Assembly: GCA_039817385.1 (NCBI GenBank)
Contig: JBCBVY010000007.1
Coordinates: 1-64,000 of the forward strand
DNA from: JBCBCP01 sp039817385
GTDB lineage: Bacteria; Pseudomonadota; Alphaproteobacteria; Rhodobacterales; Rhodobacteraceae
Direction: 5' to 3'
Length of the DNA: 64,000 nt
Shown here: in pieces, positions 35,192 to 43,691 of the stretch
Numbering within the stretch: position 1 is the stretch's first letter
Layout of the letters: each line of letters opens with the position of its first letter
The notes under the pieces: model-generated
Told to the model about the DNA's origin: nothing
The model's input: the letters and a program-made list of their open reading frames with translations, nothing else
Databases searched by the model: none
Program-made: the position numbers and the translations under genes

Positions 35192-37126
35192 ATGTTCCAC
35201 ACAATCCTCATCGCCAATCGCGGCGAAATCGCCTGCCGCATCATGGAAACGGCGCAGCGCATGGGCATCGCCTGTGTCGCGGTGCATTCGGATGTCGATG
35301 CAGATGCCAAACACGTGCAAATGGCCGACCGCGCGGTCTCGCTTGGCGGGCAGGCCCCGGCGGACAGCTATCTGCGCGGGGACGCGATCATCGCAGCAGC
35401 CAAGGCAACCGGCGCGGAGGCGATCCATCCCGGCTATGGCTTTCTGTCGGAAAATCCGGACTTCGTGGACGCGGTCGAGGCGGCGGGTCTGACCTTCATC
35501 GGCCCCTCCGCCGATGCCATCCGCGCGATGGGCCTCAAGGATGCGGCCAAGGCGCTGATGGAGGAGGCGGGCGTGCCGGTTGTGCCCGGTTATCACGGCG
35601 CCGATCAGGATGACGCCACGCTGGCCAAGGCCGCGGAGGAAATCGGCTACCCGGTCCTGATCAAGGCCGTCGCGGGGGGCGGGGGCAAGGGGATGCGGCA
35701 GGTCGAAGACCCCGCGCACTTTACGGGCGCGCTTGCCTCAGCCCGCGCCGAAGCCCGCGCCGCCTTTGGCAACGATGCTGTGCTGGTGGAAAAGTTCGTC
35801 TCAGCGCCCCGCCACATCGAAGTGCAGGTCTTTGGCGACGGGCGACACGCCGTGCATCTCTTCGAACGCGACTGCTCCCTCCAGCGCCGCCACCAGAAGG
35901 TGATCGAAGAGGCGCCCGCGCCCGGCATGACCGAGGAGATGCGCGATGCGATGGGTGCGGCGGCGGTCCGAGCGGCGGAAGCGATTGGCTACAAGGGCGC
36001 AGGCACGGTCGAGTTCATCGTGGACGGCTCCGGCGGGCTGCGCGCGGACGGGTTCTACTTCATGGAAATGAACACGCGGCTTCAGGTCGAACACCCGGTC
36101 ACGGAGGCGATCACCGGCGTTGATCTGGTCGAGTGGCAGCTGCGCGTGGCGGCGGGTGAGGGCCTGCCGATGGGGCAGGGTGATCTGCGCATTAGTGGCC
36201 ACGCCTTCGAGGCGCGGCTTTACGCGGAGGATGCGGCGAATGGCTTTCTGCCGGTGACCGGCACGCTGACGCATCTGGCCTTCCCCGCGGGCGTGCGCGC
36301 CGATAGCGGCGTGCGGGCGGGGGATACGATCAGCCCCTGGTACGATCCGATGATCGCCAAGGTGATCGTGCACGGGCCCACCCGCGATGTGGCCCTGCGC
36401 CGTCTGGATGCCGCGCTGCGCGGGACCGAAGTGGGCGGGACGGTGACCAACCTCGCCTTCCTTGGGGCGCTCGCCACGCATCCGGGCTTTGCCGCGGGGC
36501 AGATCGACACCGGGCTGATCGGGCGGGACATGCAGGCGCTGCTGGACCGGCCCGAACCGGGCGCTTTGGCGGCTGCCGCGGCGGCGCAATCTGCGCTAGG
36601 GTTGGCGGCGCCGGGGCCGATGGCGGGCTTTGCGCTTTGGGCGCCGTTCACGCACCGGGTGCGGCTGCGTTTGGGGGAAGCGGAGATCGAAGCCGCTGTT
36701 GTCGTGGATGGCCCGGACGTGCAGCACTGGACGGTGGGCGAAGAGGCTCTCACGCTGGTGCGGGCAGGGGCCGGTTGGCACGCGGCGGGCGTTCCGCTGC
36801 CGCGGGCGGTGCAGGCCGGGACTGTGATCACCGTCATGGCAGATTACGGCATCGCCCATGACGTGGTCGATCCTTTGGACGTGGATGCAGGCAGCGGGCG
36901 CGACGCCTCCGTGATCGAAGCGCCGATGCCGGGGCTGGTCCGCGCGGTCTTTGCTGAAGTTGGCCAGCGCGTGGCGATGGGCGACCGGCTGGCGCTGATG
37001 GAGGCGATGAAGATGGAGCACACCTTGACCGCCGCCCGCGACGGGGTTGTGGCCGAGGTGCTGGTCACCGATGGCGCGCAGGTCGAGGCAGGCGCGGCGC
37101 TGGTGCGGCTGGAGGAAGAAGAATGA
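35192..37126 (+). CDS. mccA: Methylcrotonoyl-CoA carboxylase, biotin-carboxylase/biotin carrier (alpha) subunit
   Basis: 644 residues. The N-terminal biotin carboxylase has ILIANRGEIACRI at residues 5-17, the ATP-grasp loop KAVAGGGGKGMR near 160, and EMNTRLQVEHPVTE near 291. The C-terminal biotinyl domain ends with EAMKMEH, whose Lys near residue 608 is biotinylated; the BirA encoded at 62632 is the probable ligase. Together with MccB it makes 3-methylglutaconyl-CoA. An AGGAG site precedes ATG 35192. Confidence 0.93.
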   Translation: MFHTILIANRGEIACRIMETAQRMGIACVAVHSDVDADAKHVQMADRAVSLGGQAPADSYLRGDAIIAAAKATGAEAIHPGYGFLSENPDFVDAVEAAGLTFIGPSADAIRAMGLKDAAKALMEEAGVPVVPGYHGADQDDATLAKAAEEIGYPVLIKAVAGGGGKGMRQVEDPAHFTGALASARAEARAAFGNDAVLVEKFVSAPRHIEVQVFGDGRHAVHLFERDCSLQRRHQKVIEEAPAPGMTEEMRDAMGAAAVRAAEAIGYKGAGTVEFIVDGSGGLRADGFYFMEMNTRLQVEHPVTEAITGVDLVEWQLRVAAGEGLPMGQGDLRISGHAFEARLYAEDAANGFLPVTGTLTHLAFPAGVRADSGVRAGDTISPWYDPMIAKVIVHGPTRDVALRRLDAALRGTEVGGTVTNLAFLGALATHPGFAAGQIDTGLIGRDMQALLDRPEPGALAAAAAAQSALGLAAPGPMAGFALWAPFTHRVRLRLGEAEIEAAVVVDGPDVQHWTVGEEALTLVRAGAGWHAAGVPLPRAVQAGTVITVMADYGIAHDVVDPLDVDAGSGRDASVIEAPMPGLVRAVFAEVGQRVAMGDRLALMEAMKMEHTLTAARDGVVAEVLVTDGAQVEAGAALVRLEEEE

Positions 37127-37188
37127 CTTTGCAAACGTCAGGCCTTCAATTTGCAAAGCGTAGGGAAGCGTTAACCTCTCCCAGATCG

Positions 37189-37237
37189 AAACTGTACAAA
37201 ATGCGCCATCAGGCTCTGGCAAACTGTACAAAACGCA
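37189..37237 (+). promoter_or_regulatory. Direct repeats containing TGTACA upstream of the GST gene
   Basis: AAACTGTACAAAATGCG (37189-37205) and AAACTGTACAAAACGCA (37221-37237) differ at two or three bases and start 32 bases apart, about three helical turns, so they lie on one face of the DNA. Each contains the palindrome TGTACA. They occupy the only sizeable gap (124 bases) within the leucine operon, just before the GST gene. Confidence 0.45.
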
Positions 37238-37250
37238 TGCAGGCCCCCGC

Positions 37251-37928
37251 ATGACCGAAGCCGCCATCACCTTGCATCACTGCCCGCAGACCCGCTCGAT
37301 GCGGACGCTCTGGCTCATGAACGAGCTTGAGATTCCCTTCCGCCTCGTCGTGCACCCTTTTGATAAATCCTTGCGGCGCCCCGAGTTCCTGTCTCTGTCC
37401 CCCGCGGGCCGTGTCCCCGCGCTCGAGATCGAGGGCGAGCGCATGTTCGAGACTGGGGCGATTGCGCAATATCTGTGCGAGCGGTTCAGCCCGGACAAGC
37501 TGGGCCGCATGCCGGGGGATCCGGACCGGATGGCGTGGCTGGTCTGGATGCACTTTGCCGAGACGCTGACCGTGCACGCCGCCGCGCTGACGCAACAACA
37601 TATTGTGCTGCGCGAGGATTGGATGCGCAGCCCCACGGTCATGAAGCTGGAGGCCGCCCGGGTGGCGAAGTGTTACGACGCGATCAACGCGCGTCTTTCG
37701 ACCCCGTTGGAGGACCGCGATTTCCTGCTGACGTCTGGCTTTTCTGCTGCGGATGTCGGCGTAGGGCAGGCGGTTTACCTGTCGCAATTCTTTGTGCCCG
37801 TGGATGCGTGGCCCGCGCTGGCCGCGTGGTACGCGCGGCTGACGGCGCGGTCCGCTTTTCAGGCCAGCCTGCCGGGGCCGGGGGAGGCGTTGATGGCGCA
37901 AGACCACTACCCGGTGCCGCCGCAATGA
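37251..37928 (+). CDS. Glutathione S-transferase family protein
   Basis: 225 residues with an N-terminal thioredoxin-fold GST domain (HCPQTRSMRTLWLMNELEIP, then AGRVPALEIEGERMFETGAIAQYL, where the cis-Pro in VPAL and the Glu-Thr/Ser pair bind glutathione) and an all-helical C-terminal domain. A Ser near residue 13 could be the catalytic residue. It lies between mccA and hmgL and overlaps hmgL by four bases. A role in leucine breakdown is not obvious; it may deal with reactive enoyl-CoA intermediates, which is speculation. Confidence 0.8.
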   Translation: MTEAAITLHHCPQTRSMRTLWLMNELEIPFRLVVHPFDKSLRRPEFLSLSPAGRVPALEIEGERMFETGAIAQYLCERFSPDKLGRMPGDPDRMAWLVWMHFAETLTVHAAALTQQHIVLREDWMRSPTVMKLEAARVAKCYDAINARLSTPLEDRDFLLTSGFSAADVGVGQAVYLSQFFVPVDAWPALAAWYARLTARSAFQASLPGPGEALMAQDHYPVPPQ

Positions 37929-38782
37929 CGCCCGAAGTAGAAATCTTCGAGGTCGGCCCGCGCGACGGGCTGCAAAACGAGCCGCGGGATATTCCGGTGG
38001 CGGAGAAGATCGCGCTGGTTAATGCGCTGTCCCCCGCGGGGTTCCGCCGGATCGAATGCGCCAGCTTTGTCAGCCCCAAATGGGTGCCGCAGATGGCCGG
38101 CAGCGCGGAGGTTCTGGCCGGGATCACCCGGGCGGTGGGCGTGTCGTACGCCGCCTTGACGCCCAATATGCGCGGTTTTGAGGATGCCGTGGCGGCGCGC
38201 GCGGACGAGGTGGCGGTGTTTGGCTCCGCCTCCGAAGGGTTTTCTCGCGCCAATGTAAACGCGTCCGTGGATGAGGCATTGGCGCGCTTTGAGCCCATCA
38301 TGGAGGCGGCACGGGTGCAGGGCATCCCCGTGCGCGGCTATGTGTCTTGCGTGATTGCCTGCCCCTATGACGGGCCCACCTCGCCCGACGACGTGGCGCG
38401 GGTGGCGGCGGCGCTGGCGAAAATGGGCTGCTACGAGGTCAGCCTTGGCGACACGATCGGGGCCGGTACGCCGCAGACCACCGCTTTGATGCTGCGCGCG
38501 GTCATCGACCGTGTGCCTGCGGCGCAGCTTGCGGGGCATTTCCACGACACCGGCGGGACCGCGCTGGCCAATGTGGACGCGGCCCTGGAGCAAGGCGTGC
38601 GGGTGTTCGATGCCGCGGTCGGCGGGCTAGGCGGTTGCCCCTATGCGCCCGGGGCCTCTGGCAATGTGGCGACGGAGGCGGTCGCGGCACATCTGCGGCG
38701 GGCCGGTCTAACTACCGGGCTGGACGAGGACGCCATCGGTCGGGGTGCAGAGATGGCGCGGAACATGCGGGGGGCCTCATGA
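37925..38782 (+). CDS. Hydroxymethylglutaryl-CoA lyase
   Basis: 285 residues of the HMGL-like TIM-barrel family. EVGPRDGLQNE near residue 9 carries the catalytic Arg and metal-binding Asp. HFHDTGG near 199 supplies the His metal ligands. GGLGGCPYAPGASGN near 237 is the HMG-CoA lyase signature with the active-site Cys. It splits HMG-CoA into acetyl-CoA and acetoacetate, the last step of leucine degradation. The start overlaps the GST stop and the stop overlaps the hydratase start, both as ATGA. Confidence 0.92.
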   Translation: MTPEVEIFEVGPRDGLQNEPRDIPVAEKIALVNALSPAGFRRIECASFVSPKWVPQMAGSAEVLAGITRAVGVSYAALTPNMRGFEDAVAARADEVAVFGSASEGFSRANVNASVDEALARFEPIMEAARVQGIPVRGYVSCVIACPYDGPTSPDDVARVAAALAKMGCYEVSLGDTIGAGTPQTTALMLRAVIDRVPAAQLAGHFHDTGGTALANVDAALEQGVRVFDAAVGGLGGCPYAPGASGNVATEAVAAHLRRAGLTTGLDEDAIGRGAEMARNMRGAS

Positions 38783-39564
38783 GCTTTGAGACGATCACGA
38801 TAGAGACGGATGCGCGCGGGGTCGCGACGCTGACGCTGAACCGCCCGGACAAGCACAATGCGATGAACGCGGCCATGATCGCGGAGCTGACGGAGGCGGC
38901 AGGCCAGCTTGGTGCCGACGATGCGGTGCGGGTCGTCGTGCTGACCGGGGCAGGGCGCTCTTTTTGCGCGGGCGGCGATTTGGGCTGGATGCAGGCGCAG
39001 ATGGCGGCGGACCCGGACACCCGCGCGCGGGAGGCGGGCAAGCTCGCGTGGATGCTGCAAGCGCTCAACACCCTGCCGAAGCCGCTGATCGGCGCGGTGC
39101 AGGGCAACGCCTTTGGTGGCGGGGTGGGCATGGCCTCTGTCTGCGACATCGCAATCGGGACGAGCCGTGTGAAAATGGGCCTGACGGAGGTGAAGCTGGG
39201 CATCATCCCCGCCACGATTGGCCCCTATGTCGTTGCCCGCATGGGCGAGGGGCGCGCGCGGCGGGTGTTCTTCTCGGGCCGTCTTTTTGACGCGGCGGAG
39301 GCGCAGGCGCTGGGCCTTCTGGCCCGGGTGGTGCCCGAGGACGCGCTGGCGGACGCGGTCGAGGCCGAGGTCGCCCCCTATCTGGAGGCGGCACCCGGTG
39401 CGGTGGCGGCGGCCAAGGCGCTGGTGCGCGATCTGGGCCCGCGCATTGACGATGCGGCGATCACCCACACGATCCAGGCGCTCAAAGAGCGCTGGGAAAC
39501 CGAGGAGGCGGCACAGGGCATCGCGGCCTTCTTTGATAAATCGGCCCCGCCTTGGCGCAGCTAG
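38779..39564 (+). CDS. Enoyl-CoA hydratase, probable methylglutaconyl-CoA hydratase
   Basis: 261 residues of the crotonase family. It has LNRPDKHNAMNAAMIAEL near residue 20, the oxyanion-hole segments AGRSFCAGGDLGWMQ near 58 and GNAFGGGVGMASVCDIAIG near 107, and EVKLGIIPATIGPYV near 138, where the Glu corresponds to a catalytic acid. In this operon the missing reaction is hydration of 3-methylglutaconyl-CoA to HMG-CoA, so that role is inferred. It is the last gene of the leucine operon. Confidence 0.87.
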   Translation: MSFETITIETDARGVATLTLNRPDKHNAMNAAMIAELTEAAGQLGADDAVRVVVLTGAGRSFCAGGDLGWMQAQMAADPDTRAREAGKLAWMLQALNTLPKPLIGAVQGNAFGGGVGMASVCDIAIGTSRVKMGLTEVKLGIIPATIGPYVVARMGEGRARRVFFSGRLFDAAEAQALGLLARVVPEDALADAVEAEVAPYLEAAPGAVAAAKALVRDLGPRIDDAAITHTIQALKERWETEEAAQGIAAFFDKSAPPWRS

Positions 39565-39652
39565 GGCAGCGCCTGCGCCTCGCATGATCTACGTCAAAGT
39601 CTGCCGCGGTGCAGCAGGGCAGGATGGCCCCATATCCTGACCGGAGGCTGAT

Positions 39653-40465
39653 ATGCTCGATTCGTCCCTTTGCACCGCACCAACCCCGCATGCTCAAACC
39701 AATGCCGCACCTCTGATCACCGTAGAGGGGCTGAACTTGTGGTACGGCGACAAGCAGGCGCTGAAGGACGTCAGCTTTGACCTCTACCCGAACGAGATCC
39801 TCGCCTTTATCGGCCCGTCGGGCTGCGGCAAGTCCACCGCGCTTAAATGCCTGAACCGGATGCATGACGGCACCCGCGGCGTGCGCATCACCGGCCGGAT
39901 GGACATGGAGGGGGTGGACATCAACAGCGCGGAGATTGACCCGCCCATGCACCGCCGCCGCTTTGGCTGGGTCGCGCAAAAACCGAACCCCTTTGCCAAG
40001 TCGATCTATGAAAACGTGGCCTATGCCGCGCGCGTGCATGGCCTTGCGGACGGGCGCGCGGCGCTGGATGCCCATGTGGAGCGCGCCTTGCGCGATGCGA
40101 TGCTGTGGGACGAGGTGAAGGACGACCTGCATAGCAAATCGGGCCGCGATCTGTCCGGCGGGCAGCAGCAGCGCCTGTGCATCGCCCGCGCGCTTGCCAC
40201 CGGCGCCGAGGTGCTGCTGATGGACGAGCCGACAGGTTCCATTGACCCGATTGCCACGGCCCGGATCGAAGAGCTGATGATGCAGCTCAAATCGCAGGTC
40301 TCTATCGTGGTCATCACCCATTCGATGATGCAGGCGCGCCGGATCGCGGACCGGGTGGCCTATTTCCACATGGGGGCGCTGCGCGAGGTGGCGCCGACAG
40401 AGGTCATGTTTACCGCCGCCCAAGACGTGGACGCCGCCCGTTTCATTGCGGGCAAATTCGGCTGA
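39653..40465 (+). CDS. Orphan phosphate-type ABC transporter ATP-binding protein (PstB-like)
   Basis: 270-residue ABC ATPase. Walker A is GPSGCGKS at about residues 51-58, the Q-loop is in WVAQKPNPFAKSIYENV (the PstB-specific QKPNPF motif), the signature is LSGGQQQR and Walker B is VLLMDEPTGSIDPI. The sequence is PstB-like. However, no pstS, pstC, pstA or phoU is nearby, the Walker-B region reads PTGSID where PstB usually has PCSALD, and there is a roughly 20-residue N-terminal extension. It could serve a distant permease or another anion. Confidence 0.75.
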   Translation: MLDSSLCTAPTPHAQTNAAPLITVEGLNLWYGDKQALKDVSFDLYPNEILAFIGPSGCGKSTALKCLNRMHDGTRGVRITGRMDMEGVDINSAEIDPPMHRRRFGWVAQKPNPFAKSIYENVAYAARVHGLADGRAALDAHVERALRDAMLWDEVKDDLHSKSGRDLSGGQQQRLCIARALATGAEVLLMDEPTGSIDPIATARIEELMMQLKSQVSIVVITHSMMQARRIADRVAYFHMGALREVAPTEVMFTAAQDVDAARFIAGKFG

Positions 40466-40518
40466 GCAAAAGGCGCTGCCTGCGTCGATTTCTCACCGTT
40501 TGTCGCGCCTTGCAGCCG

Positions 40519-40547
40519 TTGACGCCTCACGCGCGGGCGGATACCTC
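40519..40547 (+). promoter_or_regulatory. Candidate promoter of the nuo operon
   Basis: TTGACG (40519-40524) with TACCTC (40542-40547) 17 bases downstream is the best sigma-70-like pair in the 169-base gap before nuoA. The -10 match is poor. Confidence 0.3.
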
Positions 40548-40574
40548 CGTTTATGCCGGGATCGCCACCCGGCT

Positions 40575-40618
40575 CGCGTGCGCTCGCACGCGGCAGCTTC
40601 CCCCCGGGCGCGCCGGGG
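40575..40618 (+). other. Two stacked hairpins in the nuo leader
   Basis: CGCGTGC-GCTC-GCACGCG (40575-40592) and CCCCGG-GCGCG-CCGGGG (40602-40618) are perfect stem-loops ending just before the nuoA ribosome-binding site AAAGGAG. They may control translation or stabilise the long nuo mRNA. No terminator T-run follows. Confidence 0.45.
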
Positions 40619-40634
40619 CGCCAAAGGAGCCGTC

Positions 40635-41000
40635 ATGGACGACATGTTGCGGGAATACCTGCCGATCCTCGTTTTTCTGGGCGTGGCCATTGCGCTTGGC
40701 CTCGTCTTTATCCTCGCCGCGATCCTGATCGCCGTGCGCAACCCGGACCCTGAAAAGGTCAGCGCCTATGAATGCGGGTTTAACGCGTTCGATGACGCGC
40801 GGATGAAGTTCGACGTGCGCTTCTACCTGGTGTCGATCCTCTTCATCATCTTCGATCTGGAGATTGCCTTCCTCTTCCCCTGGGCGGTGGCGTTCCAGGA
40901 CATCTCCATGACCGGGTTCTGGTCGATGATGGTGTTCCTCGGCATTCTGGCACTGGGCTTTGCTTACGAGTGGAGAAAAGGAGCGATGGATTGGCAATGA
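40635..41000 (+). CDS. nuoA: NADH-quinone oxidoreductase subunit A
   Basis: 121 residues with three membrane helices (about 10-34, 62-82 and 90-112). It has the conserved YECGFNAFDDARMKFDVRFYLVS loop, whose Cys lies at the quinone-site lid of complex I. First gene of the nuo operon; a strong AAAGGAG site precedes ATG 40635 and the stop overlaps nuoB (ATGA). Confidence 0.96.
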   Translation: MDDMLREYLPILVFLGVAIALGLVFILAAILIAVRNPDPEKVSAYECGFNAFDDARMKFDVRFYLVSILFIIFDLEIAFLFPWAVAFQDISMTGFWSMMVFLGILALGFAYEWRKGAMDWQ

Positions 41001-41530
41001 CCGACGTGAATACGCCCGCCTATGCGGGCGCGGACAAGGACGCGGCCACGCAGGAGCTGAACCGCGAATTGCAGGACAAGGGGTTCCTGCTGACCTCGAC
41101 CGAGGACATCATCAACTGGGCGCGCACCGGCTCGCTGCATTGGATGACCTTTGGCCTTGCCTGCTGCGCAGTGGAGATGATGCACACCTCAATGCCGCGC
41201 TATGACCTTGAGCGGTTCGGCACCGCGCCGCGCGCCTCCCCGCGCCAGTCGGATCTGATGATTGTCGCGGGTACGCTGACGAACAAAATGGCCCCGGCGC
41301 TGCGCAAGGTCTACGACCAGATGCCCGAGCCGCGCTACGTGATCTCGATGGGGTCCTGCGCGAATGGTGGCGGCTATTATCATTACAGCTATTCGGTGGT
41401 GCGCGGCTGCGACCGCATCGTGCCCGTGGACGTCTACGTGCCCGGCTGCCCGCCGACAGCAGAGGCGCTGCTGTACGGCATCATGCAGCTTCAGCGGAAG
41501 ATGCGCCGCACCGGGACCATCGTGCGCTAG
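40997..41530 (+). CDS. nuoB: NADH-quinone oxidoreductase subunit B
   Basis: 177 residues. It binds the terminal 4Fe-4S cluster N2 through the adjacent Cys pair in GLACCAVEMM, the Cys in MGSCANGGG and the Cys in PGCPPTAEAL. It passes electrons to quinone. The start at 40997 overlaps the nuoA stop. The 3' end, including the stop codon, forms the first unit of a 28-base tandem repeat (41519-41593). Confidence 0.96.
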   Translation: MTDVNTPAYAGADKDAATQELNRELQDKGFLLTSTEDIINWARTGSLHWMTFGLACCAVEMMHTSMPRYDLERFGTAPRASPRQSDLMIVAGTLTNKMAPALRKVYDQMPEPRYVISMGSCANGGGYYHYSYSVVRGCDRIVPVDVYVPGCPPTAEALLYGIMQLQRKMRRTGTIVR

Positions 41531-41593
41531 GCGTGCGTTTTAGGACATCGTGCGCTAGGCGCGCGCTTTAGGACGTTGTGCGCTGATCGCGGC
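41519..41593 (+). repeat. 28-bp tandem repeat spanning the nuoB stop codon
   Basis: Units start at 41519, 41547 and 41575. The core ATCGTGCGCTAGGC and TTTAGGAC recurs in units one and two. The third is partial and diverged (GTTGTGCGCTGATCGCG). The first unit encodes the last codons and TAG of nuoB, so the downstream units are duplications of the gene end and fill the nuoB-nuoC gap. Confidence 0.75.
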
Positions 41594-41607
41594 GCGGAAG
41601 GAATGAC

Positions 41608-42219
41608 ATGACAGACGCACTCAACGAACTCGGCACGTATATCGCGACAAAGCGCCCCGACTGCGTGCTTGGCTGGGACATCGCGCAGGGCGAGATGAAC
41701 ATCGACGTGGCCCCCGCCAATATCGTCGGCTTTGTCGAGTTCCTGAAGAACGACAGCACGTGCCGCTTCTCCACGCTCGTGGACATCACGGCGGTGGACT
41801 ACGCCGGGCGGGCCAAACGGTTCGACGTCGTCTATCACCTCCTGTCGATGTACCAAAACCACCGGGTCCGCCTGCGCGCCTCTGTGCGCGAGGAGACGAT
41901 GGTTGCCTCCATCACGCCGGTCCATCCTTGTGCGAACTGGTTTGAGCGCGAGATTTTCGACATGTTCGGGATACTGTTTTCCGGCCACCCGGACCTGCGC
42001 CGCATCCTTACCGATTACGGCTTTCGCGGCTACCCGCTGCGCAAGGACTTCCCGACCACGGGCTATACCGAGGTCCGCTATGACGAGACGCAAAAGCGCG
42101 TCGTCTACGAGCCAGTCAGCCTCGTGCAGGAATACCGCCAGTTCGATTTCATGAGCCCGTGGGAAGGCGCCGAATACGTGCTGCCGGGGGACGAGAAGAA
42201 AGAGGAGGGCGCCGCGTGA
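41608..42219 (+). CDS. nuoC: NADH-quinone oxidoreductase subunit C
   Basis: 203 residues of the 30-kDa subunit family. It has FDVVYHLLSMYQNHRVRLRASV near residue 72 and the signature WFEREIFDMFGILFSGHPDLRRILTDYGFRGYPLRKDFP from about 111. It belongs to the peripheral arm and is separate from NuoD, unlike the fused NuoCD of E. coli. AAGGA precedes the start. Confidence 0.95.
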   Translation: MTDALNELGTYIATKRPDCVLGWDIAQGEMNIDVAPANIVGFVEFLKNDSTCRFSTLVDITAVDYAGRAKRFDVVYHLLSMYQNHRVRLRASVREETMVASITPVHPCANWFEREIFDMFGILFSGHPDLRRILTDYGFRGYPLRKDFPTTGYTEVRYDETQKRVVYEPVSLVQEYRQFDFMSPWEGAEYVLPGDEKKEEGAA

Positions 42220-42229
42220 GCGCGTCCGC

Positions 42230-42400
42230 ATGGTGATCTGGTGGATACTGGTTGCCCTTGCAACGATCATCCCGATGTTCAAGCTTCTGCCGCATTTCGG
42301 GATGAACGCGTGGTGGGCAATGATCTGCGTGGTGCCGATCGGCACGATTGCCCTGCTGTGGCTGATGGCCCTGAAGCTGCAAGAGATGGAGCGCCGGTGA
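42230..42400 (+). CDS. Very small membrane protein between nuoC and nuoD
   Basis: A 56-residue frame (MVIWWILVALATIIPMFKLL...) with two hydrophobic helices at about residues 2-16 and 26-46 and a charged C-terminus (KLQEMERR). It starts 11 bases after the nuoC stop. The GC-rich, codon-biased sequence with no internal stop and its place in the operon suggest a real gene, but there is no obvious Shine-Dalgarno sequence. I do not recognise the family. It could be a complex I accessory or assembly peptide. Confidence 0.55.
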   Translation: MVIWWILVALATIIPMFKLLPHFGMNAWWAMICVVPIGTIALLWLMALKLQEMERR

Positions 42401-42470
42401 TGTGGTCCACGCGGTACAAGATGACAAAATCACATGGAAATCGGCCCGCGGGCCGCGTTGGAGGAACGAC

Positions 42471-43691
42471 ATGATGGACGGCTCCAAGTTTGACGATGCC
42501 CTGACGGGCGAACAGAAGATCCGCAACTTCAACATCAACTTCGGTCCGCAGCACCCTGCGGCCCACGGCGTGCTGCGCCTTGTGCTGGAGCTGGACGGCG
42601 AGGTGGTGGAGCGGTGCGACCCGCATATTGGCCTTTTGCACCGCGGCACCGAAAAGCTGATGGAATCGCGGACCTACCTGCAGAACCTGCCCTATTTCGA
42701 CCGGCTCGACTACGTCGCGCCGATGAATCAGGAACACGCCTGGTGCCTCGCGATTGAACGGCTGACCGGCACCGAGGTGCCGCGCCGCGCCTCGCTGATC
42801 CGCGTGCTCTATTCCGAGATTGGCCGGGTGCTGAACCACCTGCTGAACGTCACGACGCAGGCGCTGGACGTGGGCGCGCTGACCCCGCCGCTCTGGGGCT
42901 TTGAAGAGCGCGAGAAGCTGATGATCTTCTACGAGCGGGCCTGCGGCGCGCGCCTGCACGCGGCCTATTTCCGCCCCGGCGGGGTGCATCAGGACCTGCC
43001 GCCCGAGCTTCTGGACGATATCGAGGCGTGGTGCGATCCCTTCCTGAAGGTGCTTGAAGATATTGACGGGCTGCTGACCGAGAACCGCATTTTCAAACAG
43101 CGCAATGTCGATATCGGCGTTGTGAGCGAAGACGACATCCTCGAATGGGGCTTTTCCGGTGTGATGGTCCGCGGATCGGGCCTTGCCTGGGACTTGCGCC
43201 GCGCGCAGCCTTATGAGTGCTATGACGAGTTCGACTTCCAGGTGCCCGTTGGCAAGAACGGTGACTGCTATGACCGCTACCTGTGCCGGATGGAAGAGAT
43301 GCGCCAGTCCGTCTCGATCATCCGCCAGGCCATCGAAAAGCTGCGCGCACCCGAAGGGCAGGGCGATGTGCTGGCCCGCGGCAAGATCACCCCGCCGAGC
43401 CGCACTGACATGAAAACCTCGATGGAAAGCCTGATCCACCACTTCAAGCTTTACACCGAAGGCTTCCACGTGCCCGAGGGCGAGGTCTACGCCGCGGTTG
43501 AGGCGCCCAAGGGCGAGTTCGGCGTCTACCTTGTGGCCGATGGCAGCAACAAACCCTACCGCGCCAAGCTGCGCGCGCCGGGCTTCAACCACCTGCAGGC
43601 GATGGATCACATCTCCAAAGGCCACCAGCTTGCGGATGTTGCAGCGATCATCGGCACGATGGACATCGTGTTTGGAGAGATCGATCGATGA
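42471..43691 (+). CDS. nuoD: NADH-quinone oxidoreductase subunit D
   Basis: 406 residues, the 49-kDa subunit. FGPQHPAAHGVLR near residue 25 contains the His of the quinone site, and HIGLLHRGTEKL and YFDRLDYVAPMNQEHAW follow. Related to NiFe hydrogenase large subunits but without the nickel ligands. ATG 42471 lies six bases after GGAGG; a second ATG follows directly. The stop overlaps the next small gene (ATGA). Confidence 0.96.
   Translation: MMDGSKFDDALTGEQKIRNFNINFGPQHPAAHGVLRLVLELDGEVVERCDPHIGLLHRGTEKLMESRTYLQNLPYFDRLDYVAPMNQEHAWCLAIERLTGTEVPRRASLIRVLYSEIGRVLNHLLNVTTQALDVGALTPPLWGFEEREKLMIFYERACGARLHAAYFRPGGVHQDLPPELLDDIEAWCDPFLKVLEDIDGLLTENRIFKQRNVDIGVVSEDDILEWGFSGVMVRGSGLAWDLRRAQPYECYDEFDFQVPVGKNGDCYDRYLCRMEEMRQSVSIIRQAIEKLRAPEGQGDVLARGKITPPSRTDMKTSMESLIHHFKLYTEGFHVPEGEVYAAVEAPKGEFGVYLVADGSNKPYRAKLRAPGFNHLQAMDHISKGHQLADVAAIIGTMDIVFGEIDR

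Noticed and set aside
39653..40465. Assignment as pstB of a phosphate operon
   Set aside because: No pstSCA or phoU is near and the Walker-B surroundings differ, so I give no gene symbol.
42400..42474. 24-codon frame following the small membrane protein before nuoD
   Set aside because: Too short, no hydrophobic or conserved pattern; the region carries the nuoD ribosome-binding site.
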